From contig JAPOQN010000005.1 in NCBI GenBank assembly GCA_026710655.1, positions 1 to 64,000 of the forward strand: a stretch of DNA of 64,000 nt, in the 5' to 3' direction. This DNA comes from Chloroflexota bacterium. GTDB lineage: Bacteria > Chloroflexota > Dehalococcoidia > Tepidiformales > Tepidiformaceae. This document shows positions 10,859-18,986 of the stretch, in pieces. The number at the start of each line of letters is the position of its first letter. Positions within the stretch are counted from its first letter, which is position 1. The notes under the pieces are model-generated. The model was not told the origin of the DNA. It searched no databases and worked only from the letters and a program-made list of their open reading frames with translations. Position numbers and translations under genes: made by a program.

Positions 10859-11451
10859 GAGGCGGGCTCGGGGGAGAGCAGGGCGAGGAGGCGGGCGGCG
10901 GCCTTCTCGGGGGCGGGCGCGTCGCGACCGACCACGGTGATGCGCGGTCCGCCCGCGCCGAGGTGCGCGGAGAGGGCAGCGTTCAGCGCTTTCTCGTCGG
11001 CGGGATCGCGTTCGGGGGCGACGAAGACAACGGCGCCGCCGCCGTGTTCGCGCATGAGTTGACCGAAGGCCTGGGCGGCGAGGAGGGGGGTGCGGTGACG
11101 CCCGGCGAAGGCGCGTTTCTCCTCCACGGGCGAGTCGGGGCTGGGGGTGGGCAGGGAGGAGACGACGACGATGGCGTCGCAGGGGCCGAGCTGGCTCCAC
11201 GCCTTCTGGGCGAAGGCGCCCATCTGCTCGGGGTCGGAAGCCTCGATGACATCGGCGAAGTGGTCGCGTCCGATGGCCCAGATTTCGTTCGCAACGGAGT
11301 TCACGGAGAACTCCTGCTCGGAGAGGGTGTTGAAGGTCGCGAGGGCGACGGAGGCTCCCGCCTCCGCGGCGGCTACGGCCACGGCGCGGTGGTGTGCATC
11401 GCCACCGCCGATGGCGGCGATGACCTGTCCCGTGAGCGCATCGTTGGTCAT
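10855..11451 (-). CDS. SDR-fold protein without the cofactor motif
   Basis: A Rossmann-like protein of 198 residues resembling short-chain dehydrogenases: a VIAAIGGGDAHHRAVAVAAAEAG start, a DAIVVVSSLP strand at the NNAG position, and the final RITVVGRD. The canonical TGxxxGIG is replaced by GGGDAHH and no YxxxK pair is evident. It is therefore probably not an active dehydrogenase and may be a structural or regulatory partner. It is coupled by GTGA to the CoA-transferase and lies 8 bases after the stop of the small membrane protein gene. Confidence 0.6.
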   Translation of the reverse strand: MTNDALTGQVIAAIGGGDAHHRAVAVAAAEAGASVALATFNTLSEQEFSVNSVANEIWAIGRDHFADVIEASDPEQMGAFAQKAWSQLGPCDAIVVVSSLPTPSPDSPVEEKRAFAGRHRTPLLAAQAFGQLMREHGGGAVVFVAPERDPADEKALNAALSAHLGAGGPRITVVGRDAPAPEKAAARLLALLSPEPAS

Positions 11452-11459
11452 GGTGCGGT

Positions 11460-11696
11460 CTACCGGAGGGCGATGAGGAGGGTGGGGAGGATCAGCCCCA
11501 TGAGGAGGAGGAGGGCGATGCCGACGCCGATCGCGTTCCAGTCGCGGGGCGGGCGGCGCTCGCTGGCGTAGTACTCCTGCTCCCAGGTGCCGTCGAGGAG
11601 GTCACGGTCACGCTCGTCAGGGCCGAGGATGAGGCCGTCGTCCTCATCGTCGTAGTCGTCGTCCTCAAAGTCCTCGTAGCGGTCCGGTTCGACCAT
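11460..11696 (-). CDS. Small acidic membrane protein, 78 aa
   Basis: A very acidic N-terminal half (YEDFEDDDYDDEDDG within residues 7-21) is followed by a basic patch and one strong C-terminal transmembrane helix (IGVGIALLLLMGLILPTLLIAL). Likely a tail-anchored protein with its acidic domain in the cytoplasm. It is the first gene of the SDR-like and CaiB operon. TAGCAT lies exactly 6 bases before its ATG. Function unknown. Confidence 0.65.
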   Translation of the reverse strand: MVEPDRYEDFEDDDYDDEDDGLILGPDERDRDLLDGTWEQEYYASERRPPRDWNAIGVGIALLLLMGLILPTLLIALR

Positions 11697-11702
11697 GGGC
11701 CC

Positions 11703-11708
11703 ATGCTA
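11703..11708 (-). promoter_or_regulatory. -10 box of the CaiB operon (leaderless)
   Basis: TAGCAT on the minus strand, 6 bases (GGGCCC), then the ATG at 11696. No Shine-Dalgarno. Confidence 0.5.
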
Positions 11709-11742
11709 GCGAACGGAACCGCTGTGGTCGTGGGCGATGCGC

Positions 11743-12633
11743 CTACTCCTCGACGAAGAAGCCCTGCTCGTCGCGGATTTCGGGGCGGTCGACGAGGGCA
11801 CGCTGGTCGCCGAACTTGGTATCGCGCCACTGGAGGGCGGCCTTGAGGCCTTGCTCGCGGGAGCGGGCGCCGAACTCGGCGACGCTGGGAGCGAGGTGGG
11901 CGCGAGCGTCGTTCTCGGTGGCGATTCGCTGGAGGGTGCGGGCGCCCATGATCTCGAGGCCGATGTTGATGATGCGCTTGTTCGCGGAGAGCAGCTCCGT
12001 GTCGATCATGGAGAGGCGGTCGGCGAGGCCCTCGACCTCCTGCTCAAGCAGGTCGAGGGGCACAGCCTTCAGCACGAGGCCGATCTTGGCGGCGTCGGTA
12101 CCGGTGACGAAGTCGCCGGAGAGCATGAGTCGCTTGGCCCACTGCGGTCCGACGTTATAGAGCCACATGTTGTTGGGTAGGGCGCCCTGGGCGCGGGCGG
12201 GCGGGAAGCCGATGAGGGTGTCATCGGCGGCGATGATCATGTCGCAGAGGAGGGCGACATCGGTGCCGCCGGCGACGCAGTAGCCGTGGATCTGGGCGAT
12301 GACGGGCTTGTGCATGTCGAAGATGGCCATGCGCAGGCGCTGGCCCTGTTCCATGCGCCAGGCATCGTCGTCGAAGGAGCGGCCGTCGCGCGTGTGGTCG
12401 TCGGCGTCGCGCTCGACGAGTGGGCGGGGGGTGAGGTCGTAGCCGGCGCTGAAGGCGCGACCGGCGCCGCGCAGGATGACCGTGTGGACGCGGTTGTCGT
12501 TATCCGCCTCCCAGAGGGCGTGGTTGAGCTCCTCCTGGAGCTGGATGGAGAGGGCGTTGAGCTTTTCGGGGCGGTTGAGCGTGATGCGGGCTCGTCCGCG
12601 CTCGACTTCGTAGATGATGACCTCGTAGTCCAT
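11743..12633 (-). CDS. Enoyl-CoA hydratase/isomerase family protein
   Basis: Crotonase-fold enzyme of 296 residues. The start at 12633 has GGAGG 5 bases upstream; the open frame continues far upstream but without support. Crotonase marks are ITLNRPEKLNALS, the oxyanion-hole segments GRAFSAGYDL and HGYCVAGGTDVALLCD, and a long C-terminal helical region ending EFGARSREQGLKAALQWRD. The same unusual C-terminal signature occurs in the 26.0 kb paralogue, so the two form one subfamily. The exact acyl-CoA substrate cannot be read from the sequence. Confidence 0.9.
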   Translation of the reverse strand: MDYEVIIYEVERGRARITLNRPEKLNALSIQLQEELNHALWEADNDNRVHTVILRGAGRAFSAGYDLTPRPLVERDADDHTRDGRSFDDDAWRMEQGQRLRMAIFDMHKPVIAQIHGYCVAGGTDVALLCDMIIAADDTLIGFPPARAQGALPNNMWLYNVGPQWAKRLMLSGDFVTGTDAAKIGLVLKAVPLDLLEQEVEGLADRLSMIDTELLSANKRIINIGLEIMGARTLQRIATENDARAHLAPSVAEFGARSREQGLKAALQWRDTKFGDQRALVDRPEIRDEQGFFVEE

Positions 12634-12676
12634 GGGGTCCTCCGGGTGGCGCCTTGGTGGCGGGTGAGTGGCGGCT

Positions 12677-12682
12677 ATTCTA
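12677..12682 (-). promoter_or_regulatory. Likely -10 box upstream of the 11.7 kb crotonase
   Basis: TAGAAT on the minus strand, 43 bases upstream of the ATG, which has its own Shine-Dalgarno. No convincing -35. The rest of the 215-base divergent gap toward the DEAD-box helicase (12634-12848) holds a possible TATCGT -10 at 12717-12722 on the plus strand and nothing else I recognise. Confidence 0.4.
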
Positions 12683-12848
12683 GCCTCCCGTTCCCAGCCA
12701 TTAGCCGATGTTGTGTTATCGTCAGACGACAGCGGGCGCTGCGCCAGGGCTGTGAGGCGGGGAGAGAGCCGTCCGAAGCCAGGCGCACGAAGCAGACGCC
12801 CCACCTTGCGCGGCCAAGCCCGCGACAACGAGAGGACAGATTCCCCCT

Positions 12849-14273
12849 TTGCCACTGCGATTGTTCCGGCGTACCACGAAGACTGACATCGAGACCGAAA
12901 CCGAGACTTCCGACCGACCTTCCGACACCAACACCGGCAGCGCCACCGCCACGGCGGAGCGGCCCGAGGCCACTCCGAGCGAGGACTCGCACGGGGAGCC
13001 ACGCCCCGCGCGCAAGCGGCGCCGCTCGCGCGGCCGCCGGCGACGGCGTCCCGAAGGGGCAGCTCAGCCGGTCCATGAGAACGGCTCGCGCGCAACGCTT
13101 GAGCGAGAACGCTCACCCGAACCCGACGACGACCGTTTGACCGAGCCGGCAGCGTTCCACGCCGTGGGCGTCCGCGGTGCGGGCCTGCGCGCCATCGGGG
13201 CGCTCGGCTTCGATCAGCCCACGCCCATCCAGGAACGTTCGATGCCGCTCCTCTACGAGGGGCGCGACGTCGTCGGGCTCGCACAGACGGGCACGGGCAA
13301 GACGCTCGCCTTCGGGGAGCCGCTGGCGTGCTCCATCGACCCGCGGCGGAACGAGGTCCAGGGCCTCATCCTGCTGCCGACGCGCGAGCTCTGCGACCAG
13401 GTGACCGACGTGATGGCGCACCTGGGCGACTTCTACGGCTTCAGGACCATCCGGCTGGTTGGCGGCAAGCCCATCAACCGCGACCTGGAAGCGCTGGAGC
13501 GCGGCGGCCACGTGATCGTGGGCACGCCCGGGCGGGTAATCGACCACCTGAAACGGCGGACGCTCTCGCTGGCGCGGGCGCGCTTCGTGGTACTCGACGA
13601 AGCGGACGAGATGCTCGACATCGGGTTCGCCAAGGACATCGACCAGATCCTGCGGCAGGCGCCGCTCGACCGGCAGACAGCGCTCTTCAGCGCGACCATG
13701 CCGATGAGCATCAGCCGGCTGGTGTGGCGCTACATGCGCGACTCCGAGCGGGTCGAAGCCTCGCCGGCACAGTTGCAGCCGGTCGACACGGTCCGGCAGT
13801 TCTACTGCGAGGTGGCCTCGCGGGACAAGTTCCACGCGCTGGAGCACCTGCACGACTCGATGGACCTGGGACGCTCACTGATCTTCCGGCGGACGAAGGT
13901 GGGCGTCGATCGGCTAACCGAGGGGTTGCGGCGGGACGGCATCCATGCACGCGCCATCCACGGCGATCTGCGCCAGAGCGAACGCGATCGCGTGATGCGC
14001 GACTTCCGCGGGGGCAAGCTCGAGTGGCTGGTCGCGACGAACGTGGCCGCGCGCGGGCTCGACATTCCCGACATCGCCCACGTCGTCAACTACGACGTCC
14101 CCCAGAACGCCGAGGAGTACATCCACCGCGTGGGCCGCACGGCGCGCGCGGGCAAGGAAGGCTCGGCGATCACGTTCGTTGGCGAGTGGGAGATGGGCGA
14201 GTGGGAAGCGATCGTGGACCGCGTGGGCGACGACGCCCTGGAGCACCTCGACATCCCCACACGCTTCGACTAG
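12849..14273 (+). CDS. DEAD-box ATP-dependent RNA helicase
   Basis: RNA-remodelling helicase of the RhlE/CsdA type. All core motifs are present: Q-motif FDQPTPIQ (121-128), AQTGTGKT (145-152), PTREL, TPGR, DEAD (250-253), SAT, RGLDIP and HRVGRTARAG. An N-terminal 100-residue extension is polar, with an arginine-rich RNA-binding patch (RKRRRSRGRRRRR, 55-67); the usual C-terminal extension is absent. The proposed start is TTG with AGAGGA 12 bases upstream, so the first residues are uncertain. Likely roles are ribosome assembly or mRNA turnover. Confidence 0.92.
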   Translation: MPLRLFRRTTKTDIETETETSDRPSDTNTGSATATAERPEATPSEDSHGEPRPARKRRRSRGRRRRRPEGAAQPVHENGSRATLERERSPEPDDDRLTEPAAFHAVGVRGAGLRAIGALGFDQPTPIQERSMPLLYEGRDVVGLAQTGTGKTLAFGEPLACSIDPRRNEVQGLILLPTRELCDQVTDVMAHLGDFYGFRTIRLVGGKPINRDLEALERGGHVIVGTPGRVIDHLKRRTLSLARARFVVLDEADEMLDIGFAKDIDQILRQAPLDRQTALFSATMPMSISRLVWRYMRDSERVEASPAQLQPVDTVRQFYCEVASRDKFHALEHLHDSMDLGRSLIFRRTKVGVDRLTEGLRRDGIHARAIHGDLRQSERDRVMRDFRGGKLEWLVATNVAARGLDIPDIAHVVNYDVPQNAEEYIHRVGRTARAGKEGSAITFVGEWEMGEWEAIVDRVGDDALEHLDIPTRFD

Positions 14274-14294
14274 CGGGCTGAAACAGCTACCGGG

Positions 14295-14495
14295 CTAGAC
14301 GTCCTCAATGGTGATGGCGCCGCTGGGGCAGATCTCGGCGGCGTCTTCGGCCGCTTCGATGTCGTCGTCCGACTCGGGGTGCTCGACGAGGATGTCGGGC
14401 CAGCCCAGGGAATCAGCCTTGAAGATGCTGGGCTGCAGGTAGTAGCACTGCCCGGCCTTCAGACAAATGACGCGGTCGACCACGACTTTCTTCAT
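14295..14495 (-). CDS. Small [3Fe-4S]-type ferredoxin
   Basis: A 66-residue electron carrier with Cys11, Cys17 (CLKAGQC) and Cys56 (ICPSGAI). The middle cysteine of the usual CxxCxxC motif is missing, the pattern of single-cluster 3Fe-4S ferredoxins that often serve cytochrome P450s. The acidic surface (ESDDDIEAAEDAAE) suits partner docking. The start has AGAGGTG 8 bases upstream, and a TATGCT -10 candidate lies further up. No P450 gene is in the window. It converges on the DEAD-box helicase gene. Confidence 0.88.
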   Translation of the reverse strand: MKKVVVDRVICLKAGQCYYLQPSIFKADSLGWPDILVEHPESDDDIEAAEDAAEICPSGAITIEDV

Positions 14496-14541
14496 TGCGG
14501 TGCACCTCTGAGGAGTTGGCGAAGCATAGCCGATACCGCGC

Positions 14542-15303
14542 TCAGCGACCGGCGACGACAGGATTGCTGAGGACGCCCGCGCCGGTAACCTCGACCTCCA
14601 CGGTGTCGCCGGGGTTGAGGGACTGGGGCTGGCCAGGCGTGCCGCTGTAGATGATGTCGCCGGGAACGAGCGTGATGACGGCGGCCACGTAGCGCACGAT
14701 CTCGGGGATATCGAGGATGAGCTCGTCGGAGCGGCCGTGCTGCGTCTCGACCCCGTTGACGCGCGTGCGGACCTCGATGGCGTCGTGGTCGAGACCGGTG
14801 GCGATGGTCGGGCCGTAGACACCGAAGGTGTCCGTGCCCTTGGCGCGCCACCACTGGCCGTCGCTCCCCTGCCAGTCGCGGGCGCTGACGTCGTTGCCGG
14901 CGGTGTAGCCGAAGATGCCGGCGAGGGCCTCCTCCCGCGTGGGGGAGGCGAGCTCGCGACCGATGACGATGACGATCTCGCCCTCGGGGTCGACGCGGTC
15001 GGAGGCGGCGGGGAGGCGGATGGGGTCGCCGGGGCCGGCGATGGAGGAGAGGGGCTTGAGGAAGAGGGTGGGGGGATCGGGTGCGGGCCGTCCGCCGAGG
15101 TGGCTGGCGTAGTTGAGTCCGACGCAGACGATGGAGCGGGGCTCGCAGGGCGGGAGGAGGCGCACGTCCGCGAGGGCCAGCACCTCGCCGGTGCGCTCCG
15201 TGCGCTCCCAGAAGGGCTCGGCGACAACGGCGATGCTGTCGCCTTCGAGCAGGCCGGCGCCGGTCGAGCCGTCGGGGCGGGCGAAGCGTACGTAGCGGTC
15301 CAT
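14542..15303 (-). CDS. Fumarylacetoacetate hydrolase (FAH) family protein
   Basis: A 253-residue FAH-fold metal-dependent hydrolase or decarboxylase. Family marks are IVCVGLNYASH, PTLFLKPLSSI, the metal-ligand region DPEGEIVIVIG, YTAGNDVSARDWQ and the C-terminal GDIIYSGTP. The N-terminal 45 residues match the short beta domain found in bacterial FAHD members. Acylpyruvate or homoprotocatechuate-type substrates are typical for the family; the real one is unknown. A GGAGG lies 6 bases before the ATG. It is followed by the ferredoxin gene on the same strand after 46 bases. Confidence 0.88.
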   Translation of the reverse strand: MDRYVRFARPDGSTGAGLLEGDSIAVVAEPFWERTERTGEVLALADVRLLPPCEPRSIVCVGLNYASHLGGRPAPDPPTLFLKPLSSIAGPGDPIRLPAASDRVDPEGEIVIVIGRELASPTREEALAGIFGYTAGNDVSARDWQGSDGQWWRAKGTDTFGVYGPTIATGLDHDAIEVRTRVNGVETQHGRSDELILDIPEIVRYVAAVITLVPGDIIYSGTPGQPQSLNPGDTVEVEVTGAGVLSNPVVAGR

Positions 15304-15323
15304 GGAAGCCTCCGGGGCGGGTG

Positions 15324-16427
15324 CTAGAGGAGCACGAGGTTGTCGCGGTGGATGACCTCGTCGCCGTAGGCGTAGCCGAGGGTTTCGGAGATGAGGTCGC
15401 TGCGAAGGCCGCGGATGCGTAGCACCTCGCTGCTGGCGTAGTTGGTGATGCCGGCGGCGACGCGTTTGCCGTCGAGGTCGCGCACCTCGATCGTCTCACC
15501 GCGTTCGAAGGCGCCCTCGACATCCTTGACACCGGCGGGGAGCAGGCTGCGGCCGCGATCGCGCAGGGCGGCGGCGGCGCCGCCATCGACGACGAGGTGG
15601 CCGTTCACGCCCGCGTTCCCGAGGATCCAGCGCTTGCGGCTCTCGAGCTGGTTGGCGGCAGGAGCGAAACGCGTGCCGATGGCGACGCCTTCGGCAGCGG
15701 TTACGAGGGCATCGGGCGCGTGGCCGTTAGCGATGACGACGGCGGCGCCGCCGTGCGTGGCCACGCGGGCGGCGGAAATCTTGGAGGTCATGCCACCGCG
15801 GCCGGGGCCGTCGCCAGCGGCGTCCTCGTGGCTGTCGTCGATGGCGTCGACCTCGGGGATGAGGTGGGCGGAGGGGTCGAGGGAGGGGTCGGCGGTATAG
15901 AGGCCATCGACATCGGTGAGGATGACGAGCAGGTCCGCATCGATGAGATTGGCGACAAAGGCGGAGAGGCTGTCGTTTTCGCCGATGCGGGAGGCGAGCA
16001 CCTCGTCGAGGGCGACGGCGTCGTTCTCGTTCACGATGGGGACGGCGCCACAGCCGAGCAGGTCGCGCAGGGTGTTGCGGGCGTTCAGGTAGCCGAGGCG
16101 ATCGCTAAGGTCGCGCCGGGTGAGGAGCACCTGGGCGACGACGACATCGTGCCACTCGAAGAGCTCGTCCCAGCTCTGCATGAGGTGGCTCTGGCCGACG
16201 CTGGCAAGGGCCTGGCGGCTGAGATCGGGGGACTCGGGGGGGCGGTGGGCGAGGACGTGGCGTCCCGCGGCCTGCGCACCGCTGGAAACGACGGCCACCT
16301 CACAGCCGGCCTCGCGCAGGCGCACGACCTGGCCGACCAGGCGCGACATCGCCTCGAGGTCGAGGCGGTCGGAGCCGGCGGTCAGGAGGCTCGTGCCGAA
16401 CTTGGCGACGATGCGGCGGTAGCGCAT
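15324..16427 (-). CDS. proB: Glutamate 5-kinase ProB
   Basis: First enzyme of proline synthesis, phosphorylating L-glutamate to gamma-glutamyl phosphate. The amino-acid kinase domain (about 1-255) shows VAKFGTSLL, VVSSGAQAAGR, NENDAVA, FGxNDxLSA-like IGENDSLSA and DVDGLYTADP. A PUA domain follows (about 270-365). Start 16427 is set by similarity and by a TACCAT box exactly 6 bases upstream. The proA partner is not in the window. It is divergent from murJ, 85 bases start to start. Confidence 0.95.
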   Translation of the reverse strand: MRYRRIVAKFGTSLLTAGSDRLDLEAMSRLVGQVVRLREAGCEVAVVSSGAQAAGRHVLAHRPPESPDLSRQALASVGQSHLMQSWDELFEWHDVVVAQVLLTRRDLSDRLGYLNARNTLRDLLGCGAVPIVNENDAVALDEVLASRIGENDSLSAFVANLIDADLLVILTDVDGLYTADPSLDPSAHLIPEVDAIDDSHEDAAGDGPGRGGMTSKISAARVATHGGAAVVIANGHAPDALVTAAEGVAIGTRFAPAANQLESRKRWILGNAGVNGHLVVDGGAAAALRDRGRSLLPAGVKDVEGAFERGETIEVRDLDGKRVAAGITNYASSEVLRIRGLRSDLISETLGYAYGDEVIHRDNLVLL

Positions 16428-16433
16428 GGCTCC

Positions 16434-16439
16434 ATGGTA
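16434..16439 (-). promoter_or_regulatory. -10 box of proB (leaderless)
   Basis: TACCAT on the minus strand, 6 bases (GGAGCC), then ATG. The GGAG here lies only 2 bases before the start codon, too close to act as a Shine-Dalgarno. Confidence 0.55.
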
Positions 16440-16499
16440 GCGGCGCGGGGCGATGGCGCTACGTCGCCGGACGGCTGCGACCGCAGATCGGCGAGGCCG

Positions 16500-16505
16500 T
16501 ACCAT
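16500..16505 (+). promoter_or_regulatory. -10 box of murJ (leaderless)
   Basis: TACCAT, then 7 bases, then the ATG at 16513. It supports 16513 rather than 16504 as the murJ start, because the ATG at 16504 overlaps the box. Confidence 0.5.
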
Positions 16506-16512
16506 GCCCGGC

Positions 16513-18117
16513 ATGTCCGTTGGAGGTCCCGCGGAGGGAAGGCTGGGGGCGGCCCGCCAGGGGCTCGTGGTCGCGGCGGCGATCGTCGCCTTCGGGTTCC
16601 TGGGGTCGCGGCTGCTGGGCGTGGCGCGCACGGCGATCATCGCGAACGAATTCGGGGCGAGCCCGGAGCTGGACGCCTACTGGGTGGCGTTCCGGGTTCC
16701 CGACCTGATCTTCCAGGTGCTGGCGGGGGCGACCCTGGGAAGCGCGTTCATCCCGGTGTTCGCGCGGCTCTACCGGCGCGAAAGCACCGATTCGGCCTGG
16801 AGGCTGGCGAGCAACGTCCTGACGATCGTGTTCCTGGCAACGGCGGTGCTCTGCCTGGTCGCGCTGGCGCTGGCGCCGTGGCTGGTGCCGCTGTTCGCGC
16901 CGGGTCTTGGCGAAGACATCGGGCGCGGGGACGAGCTGACCTCGGAGGCGGTGAAGCTCACGCGGATCATGCTGCTCTCGCCACTGTTGCTCTCGGTGAG
17001 CGGGATGATCACCGGCATCCTGAACGCGCGGCAGCAGTTCTTCCTGCCGGCGCTGGCGCCGAACCTCTACAACCTCGGCATCATCTTCGGGGCGCTGGCG
17101 CTGGCGGGGCGGTACGGGGTGGAGGGGCTGGCGATCGGCGTCATCGTCGGGTCGGCGGGACACCTGCTCGTGCAGCTGCCCGGGCTCGTTCGGGAACGGA
17201 TGCGGTTCCGGTTGCGGGCGAACCTGCGGGACGCGCCCACGCTGGAGGTGGCGCGCTTGATGGGTCCACGGGTGCTGGGACTGGCGGCGGCGCAGGCGAA
17301 CTTCGTGGTGACGACGACGTTCTTCGCCTCGAAGGTGGGCACCTCGGCGATCTCGGGCCTGACGTTCGCGTGGTTGATCGCGAGCCTGCCGGTGGCGCTC
17401 TTCGGGATCGCGCTCTCGACGGCGGCGTTCCCGACCCTCGCGGAGCAGGCGGCGGAGTCCGACGAACGCAGCCTGGTCGAGACAGTCTCTCGGGTGCTGC
17501 GGACGATCCTGTTCTTCAGCGTGCCCGCGGCGCTGGGGCTGGCGCTGCTCCGGGAGCCAGCGACGACGATGCTGCTGGAACGCGGAGCGTTCGGGGCGAG
17601 CGACACGGCCATCACCTCGGCGGCGCTGGGGTTCCTCTGCCTCGCGATCGTGCCCCAGGCGGCCATCGAGATTCACAGCCGCGGCTTCTACGCGCTGGGC
17701 GACACGCGCACGCCGGTCATCCTCACGATCGGCGCGATGATCGTGAACATCGTCCTGAGCATGCTGCTCTGGGAGCGGTACGGGGTGGAGGGGCTGGCAA
17801 TCTCGCTCTCGGTGGCGTCGTGGCTGGAGTGGGTGATCCTGTACTGGCTCTACTCCGTGCGGACAGGGTCGGCGGCGGACGCGTTCCGGGATCTGCACGC
17901 GATCTCGCGGATCGCGGCGGCGGCGGCGGCGATGGCGCTCTTCCTCGGGCTGGTGCTGCCCACGTTCGACGAGCCGGGATCGGCGGCGGCGTGGGTGACG
18001 GTGTTCGCGGCGTCAATCGCGGGGCTGGCGGTCTACCTGGGGGTCTGCATCCTGCTGCGGGTGGGAGAGGTGGAGGAGGCGCGGAAACGCTTGCTGGGGT
18101 TGCTGAGACCGCGCTGA
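16513..18117 (+). CDS. murJ: Lipid II flippase MurJ
   Basis: Integral membrane flippase of the MOP superfamily that moves lipid II across the cytoplasmic membrane for peptidoglycan assembly. It is 534 residues with about 14 hydrophobic segments beginning at VVAAAIVAFGFLGSRLLGVAR. Family landmarks include NEFGASPELDAYWVAFRVPDLI (split), PVFARLY, TGILNARQQFFLPA, GHLLVQLP and ALGDTRTPV. The C-terminal tail is short and charged. Together with gatD it implies a classical peptidoglycan route. Start chosen by the upstream -10 spacing; 16504 is the alternative. Confidence 0.93.
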   Translation: MSVGGPAEGRLGAARQGLVVAAAIVAFGFLGSRLLGVARTAIIANEFGASPELDAYWVAFRVPDLIFQVLAGATLGSAFIPVFARLYRRESTDSAWRLASNVLTIVFLATAVLCLVALALAPWLVPLFAPGLGEDIGRGDELTSEAVKLTRIMLLSPLLLSVSGMITGILNARQQFFLPALAPNLYNLGIIFGALALAGRYGVEGLAIGVIVGSAGHLLVQLPGLVRERMRFRLRANLRDAPTLEVARLMGPRVLGLAAAQANFVVTTTFFASKVGTSAISGLTFAWLIASLPVALFGIALSTAAFPTLAEQAAESDERSLVETVSRVLRTILFFSVPAALGLALLREPATTMLLERGAFGASDTAITSAALGFLCLAIVPQAAIEIHSRGFYALGDTRTPVILTIGAMIVNIVLSMLLWERYGVEGLAISLSVASWLEWVILYWLYSVRTGSAADAFRDLHAISRIAAAAAAMALFLGLVLPTFDEPGSAAAWVTVFAASIAGLAVYLGVCILLRVGEVEEARKRLLGLLRPR

Positions 18118-18127
18118 CGCCCGCCGG

Positions 18128-18415
18128 CTAGACGCTGATGAGCTCGGTCTCGACATCGACCACCTCGGCGTCGAGGCGCCACCCCTCGATCGCTCCCGCG
18201 ATGTTCTGGAGCTGGGAGTCGGCGTGGGCGGCATCGTTCGCGAGGCAGGCGACGGCGATGGTCGCGAGGTCAAGCGCGTCGAGGTCTCCTGCTTCGCTAA
18301 CGGCGGCGTTGTAGCGATGGCGCAAGCGCTCGACCACCGACTTCACGAGGGCGCGCTTCTCCTTGCGGGAATGGGCGACGAAGCGGAGGCGGATGCGAAG
18401 AAGGCCGAGAACCAT
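18128..18415 (-). CDS. DUF503 family protein
   Basis: A small protein of the widespread DUF503/YlxP family, function not firmly known; family members sit in ribosome-biogenesis neighbourhoods. Typical sequence: MVLGLLRIRLRF then HSRKEKRALVKSVVERLRHRYNAAVSE. The ATG at 18415 fits the family start and lies 13 bases after the scpB stop; a longer frame into scpB is not supported. Last gene of the mtaB-scpB-DUF503 operon and convergent with murJ. Confidence 0.85.
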   Translation of the reverse strand: MVLGLLRIRLRFVAHSRKEKRALVKSVVERLRHRYNAAVSEAGDLDALDLATIAVACLANDAAHADSQLQNIAGAIEGWRLDAEVVDVETELISV

Positions 18416-18428
18416 CAGCGGGCGGCGA

Positions 18429-18986
18429 TCAGATGTCGACGGTTTCGGAGGGGTCGTCATCGGGGAGTGGTGGGAGGTCGGAGGGGCCGAGGAGGCCGAA
18501 GTGCTCGTAAAAGCCGGGGGCCGGACGGTAGAGCCTGGGGCGTCCGGGGGAACGAGCAGTGCCGACGTTCTCGATGAGGCCGCGCTGCTCGAGGGAGAGG
18601 ACGATGCGGTCGGAGTTGACGCCGCGGATGGCCTCGACCTCGCCCCGGGTGCAGGGCTGGCGGTAGGCGACGATGGTGAGGGTTTCGAGGGCGGCGCGGG
18701 AGAGGCGCACGGTCGTTTCGTCGCCGAGGAGGCGGGCGACGAAGGGGGCGTATTCCGGGGCGGTCACGAGCTGGTAGCGGCCGGCCTCCTCCTGGAGGCG
18801 GAGGCCGCGGGCCTCGTAGTCGGCGGCGAGGCGGTCGAGGCCGGTGCGGACGGAGCGCTCGCCGACGCCGGTGGCGCGGGCGAGGGCGGCCGGGCCCAGG
18901 GGTTCCTCGGAAGCGAGGAGGAGGGCTTCGAGCACCCAGGGCAGCTCGTCGCGGGAGGGGCGCTCGATGGGGGCGGACTCGGTCAT
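18429..18986 (-). CDS. scpB: Chromosome segregation/condensation protein ScpB
   Basis: Kleisin-associated winged-helix subunit that with ScpA and SMC forms the condensin complex. It is 185 residues with two winged-helix units: VLEALLLASEEPLG and SVRTGLDRLAADYEARGLRL first, then LSRAALETLTIVAYRQPCTRGEVEAIRGVNSD, a strong ScpB signature. A proline/acidic tail ends it. The ATG overlaps the mtaB stop in an ATGA-type overlap. scpA is not adjacent, which is unusual. Confidence 0.93.
   Translation of the reverse strand: MTESAPIERPSRDELPWVLEALLLASEEPLGPAALARATGVGERSVRTGLDRLAADYEARGLRLQEEAGRYQLVTAPEYAPFVARLLGDETTVRLSRAALETLTIVAYRQPCTRGEVEAIRGVNSDRIVLSLEQRGLIENVGTARSPGRPRLYRPAPGFYEHFGLLGPSDLPPLPDDDPSETVDI

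Noticed and set aside
8570-11062. 830-codon open frame on the plus strand
   Set aside because: Antisense to the CaiB transferase and SDR-like genes; no recognisable domain.
10859-11200. N-terminal extension of the CaiB gene
   Set aside because: The extra 114 residues are arginine/proline-rich and overlap the SDR-like gene in another frame; the GTG at 10858 gives the family start.
16504-16512. ATG at 16504 as the murJ start
   Set aside because: It overlaps the TACCAT box; 16513 has the standard 7-base spacing. Not excluded.
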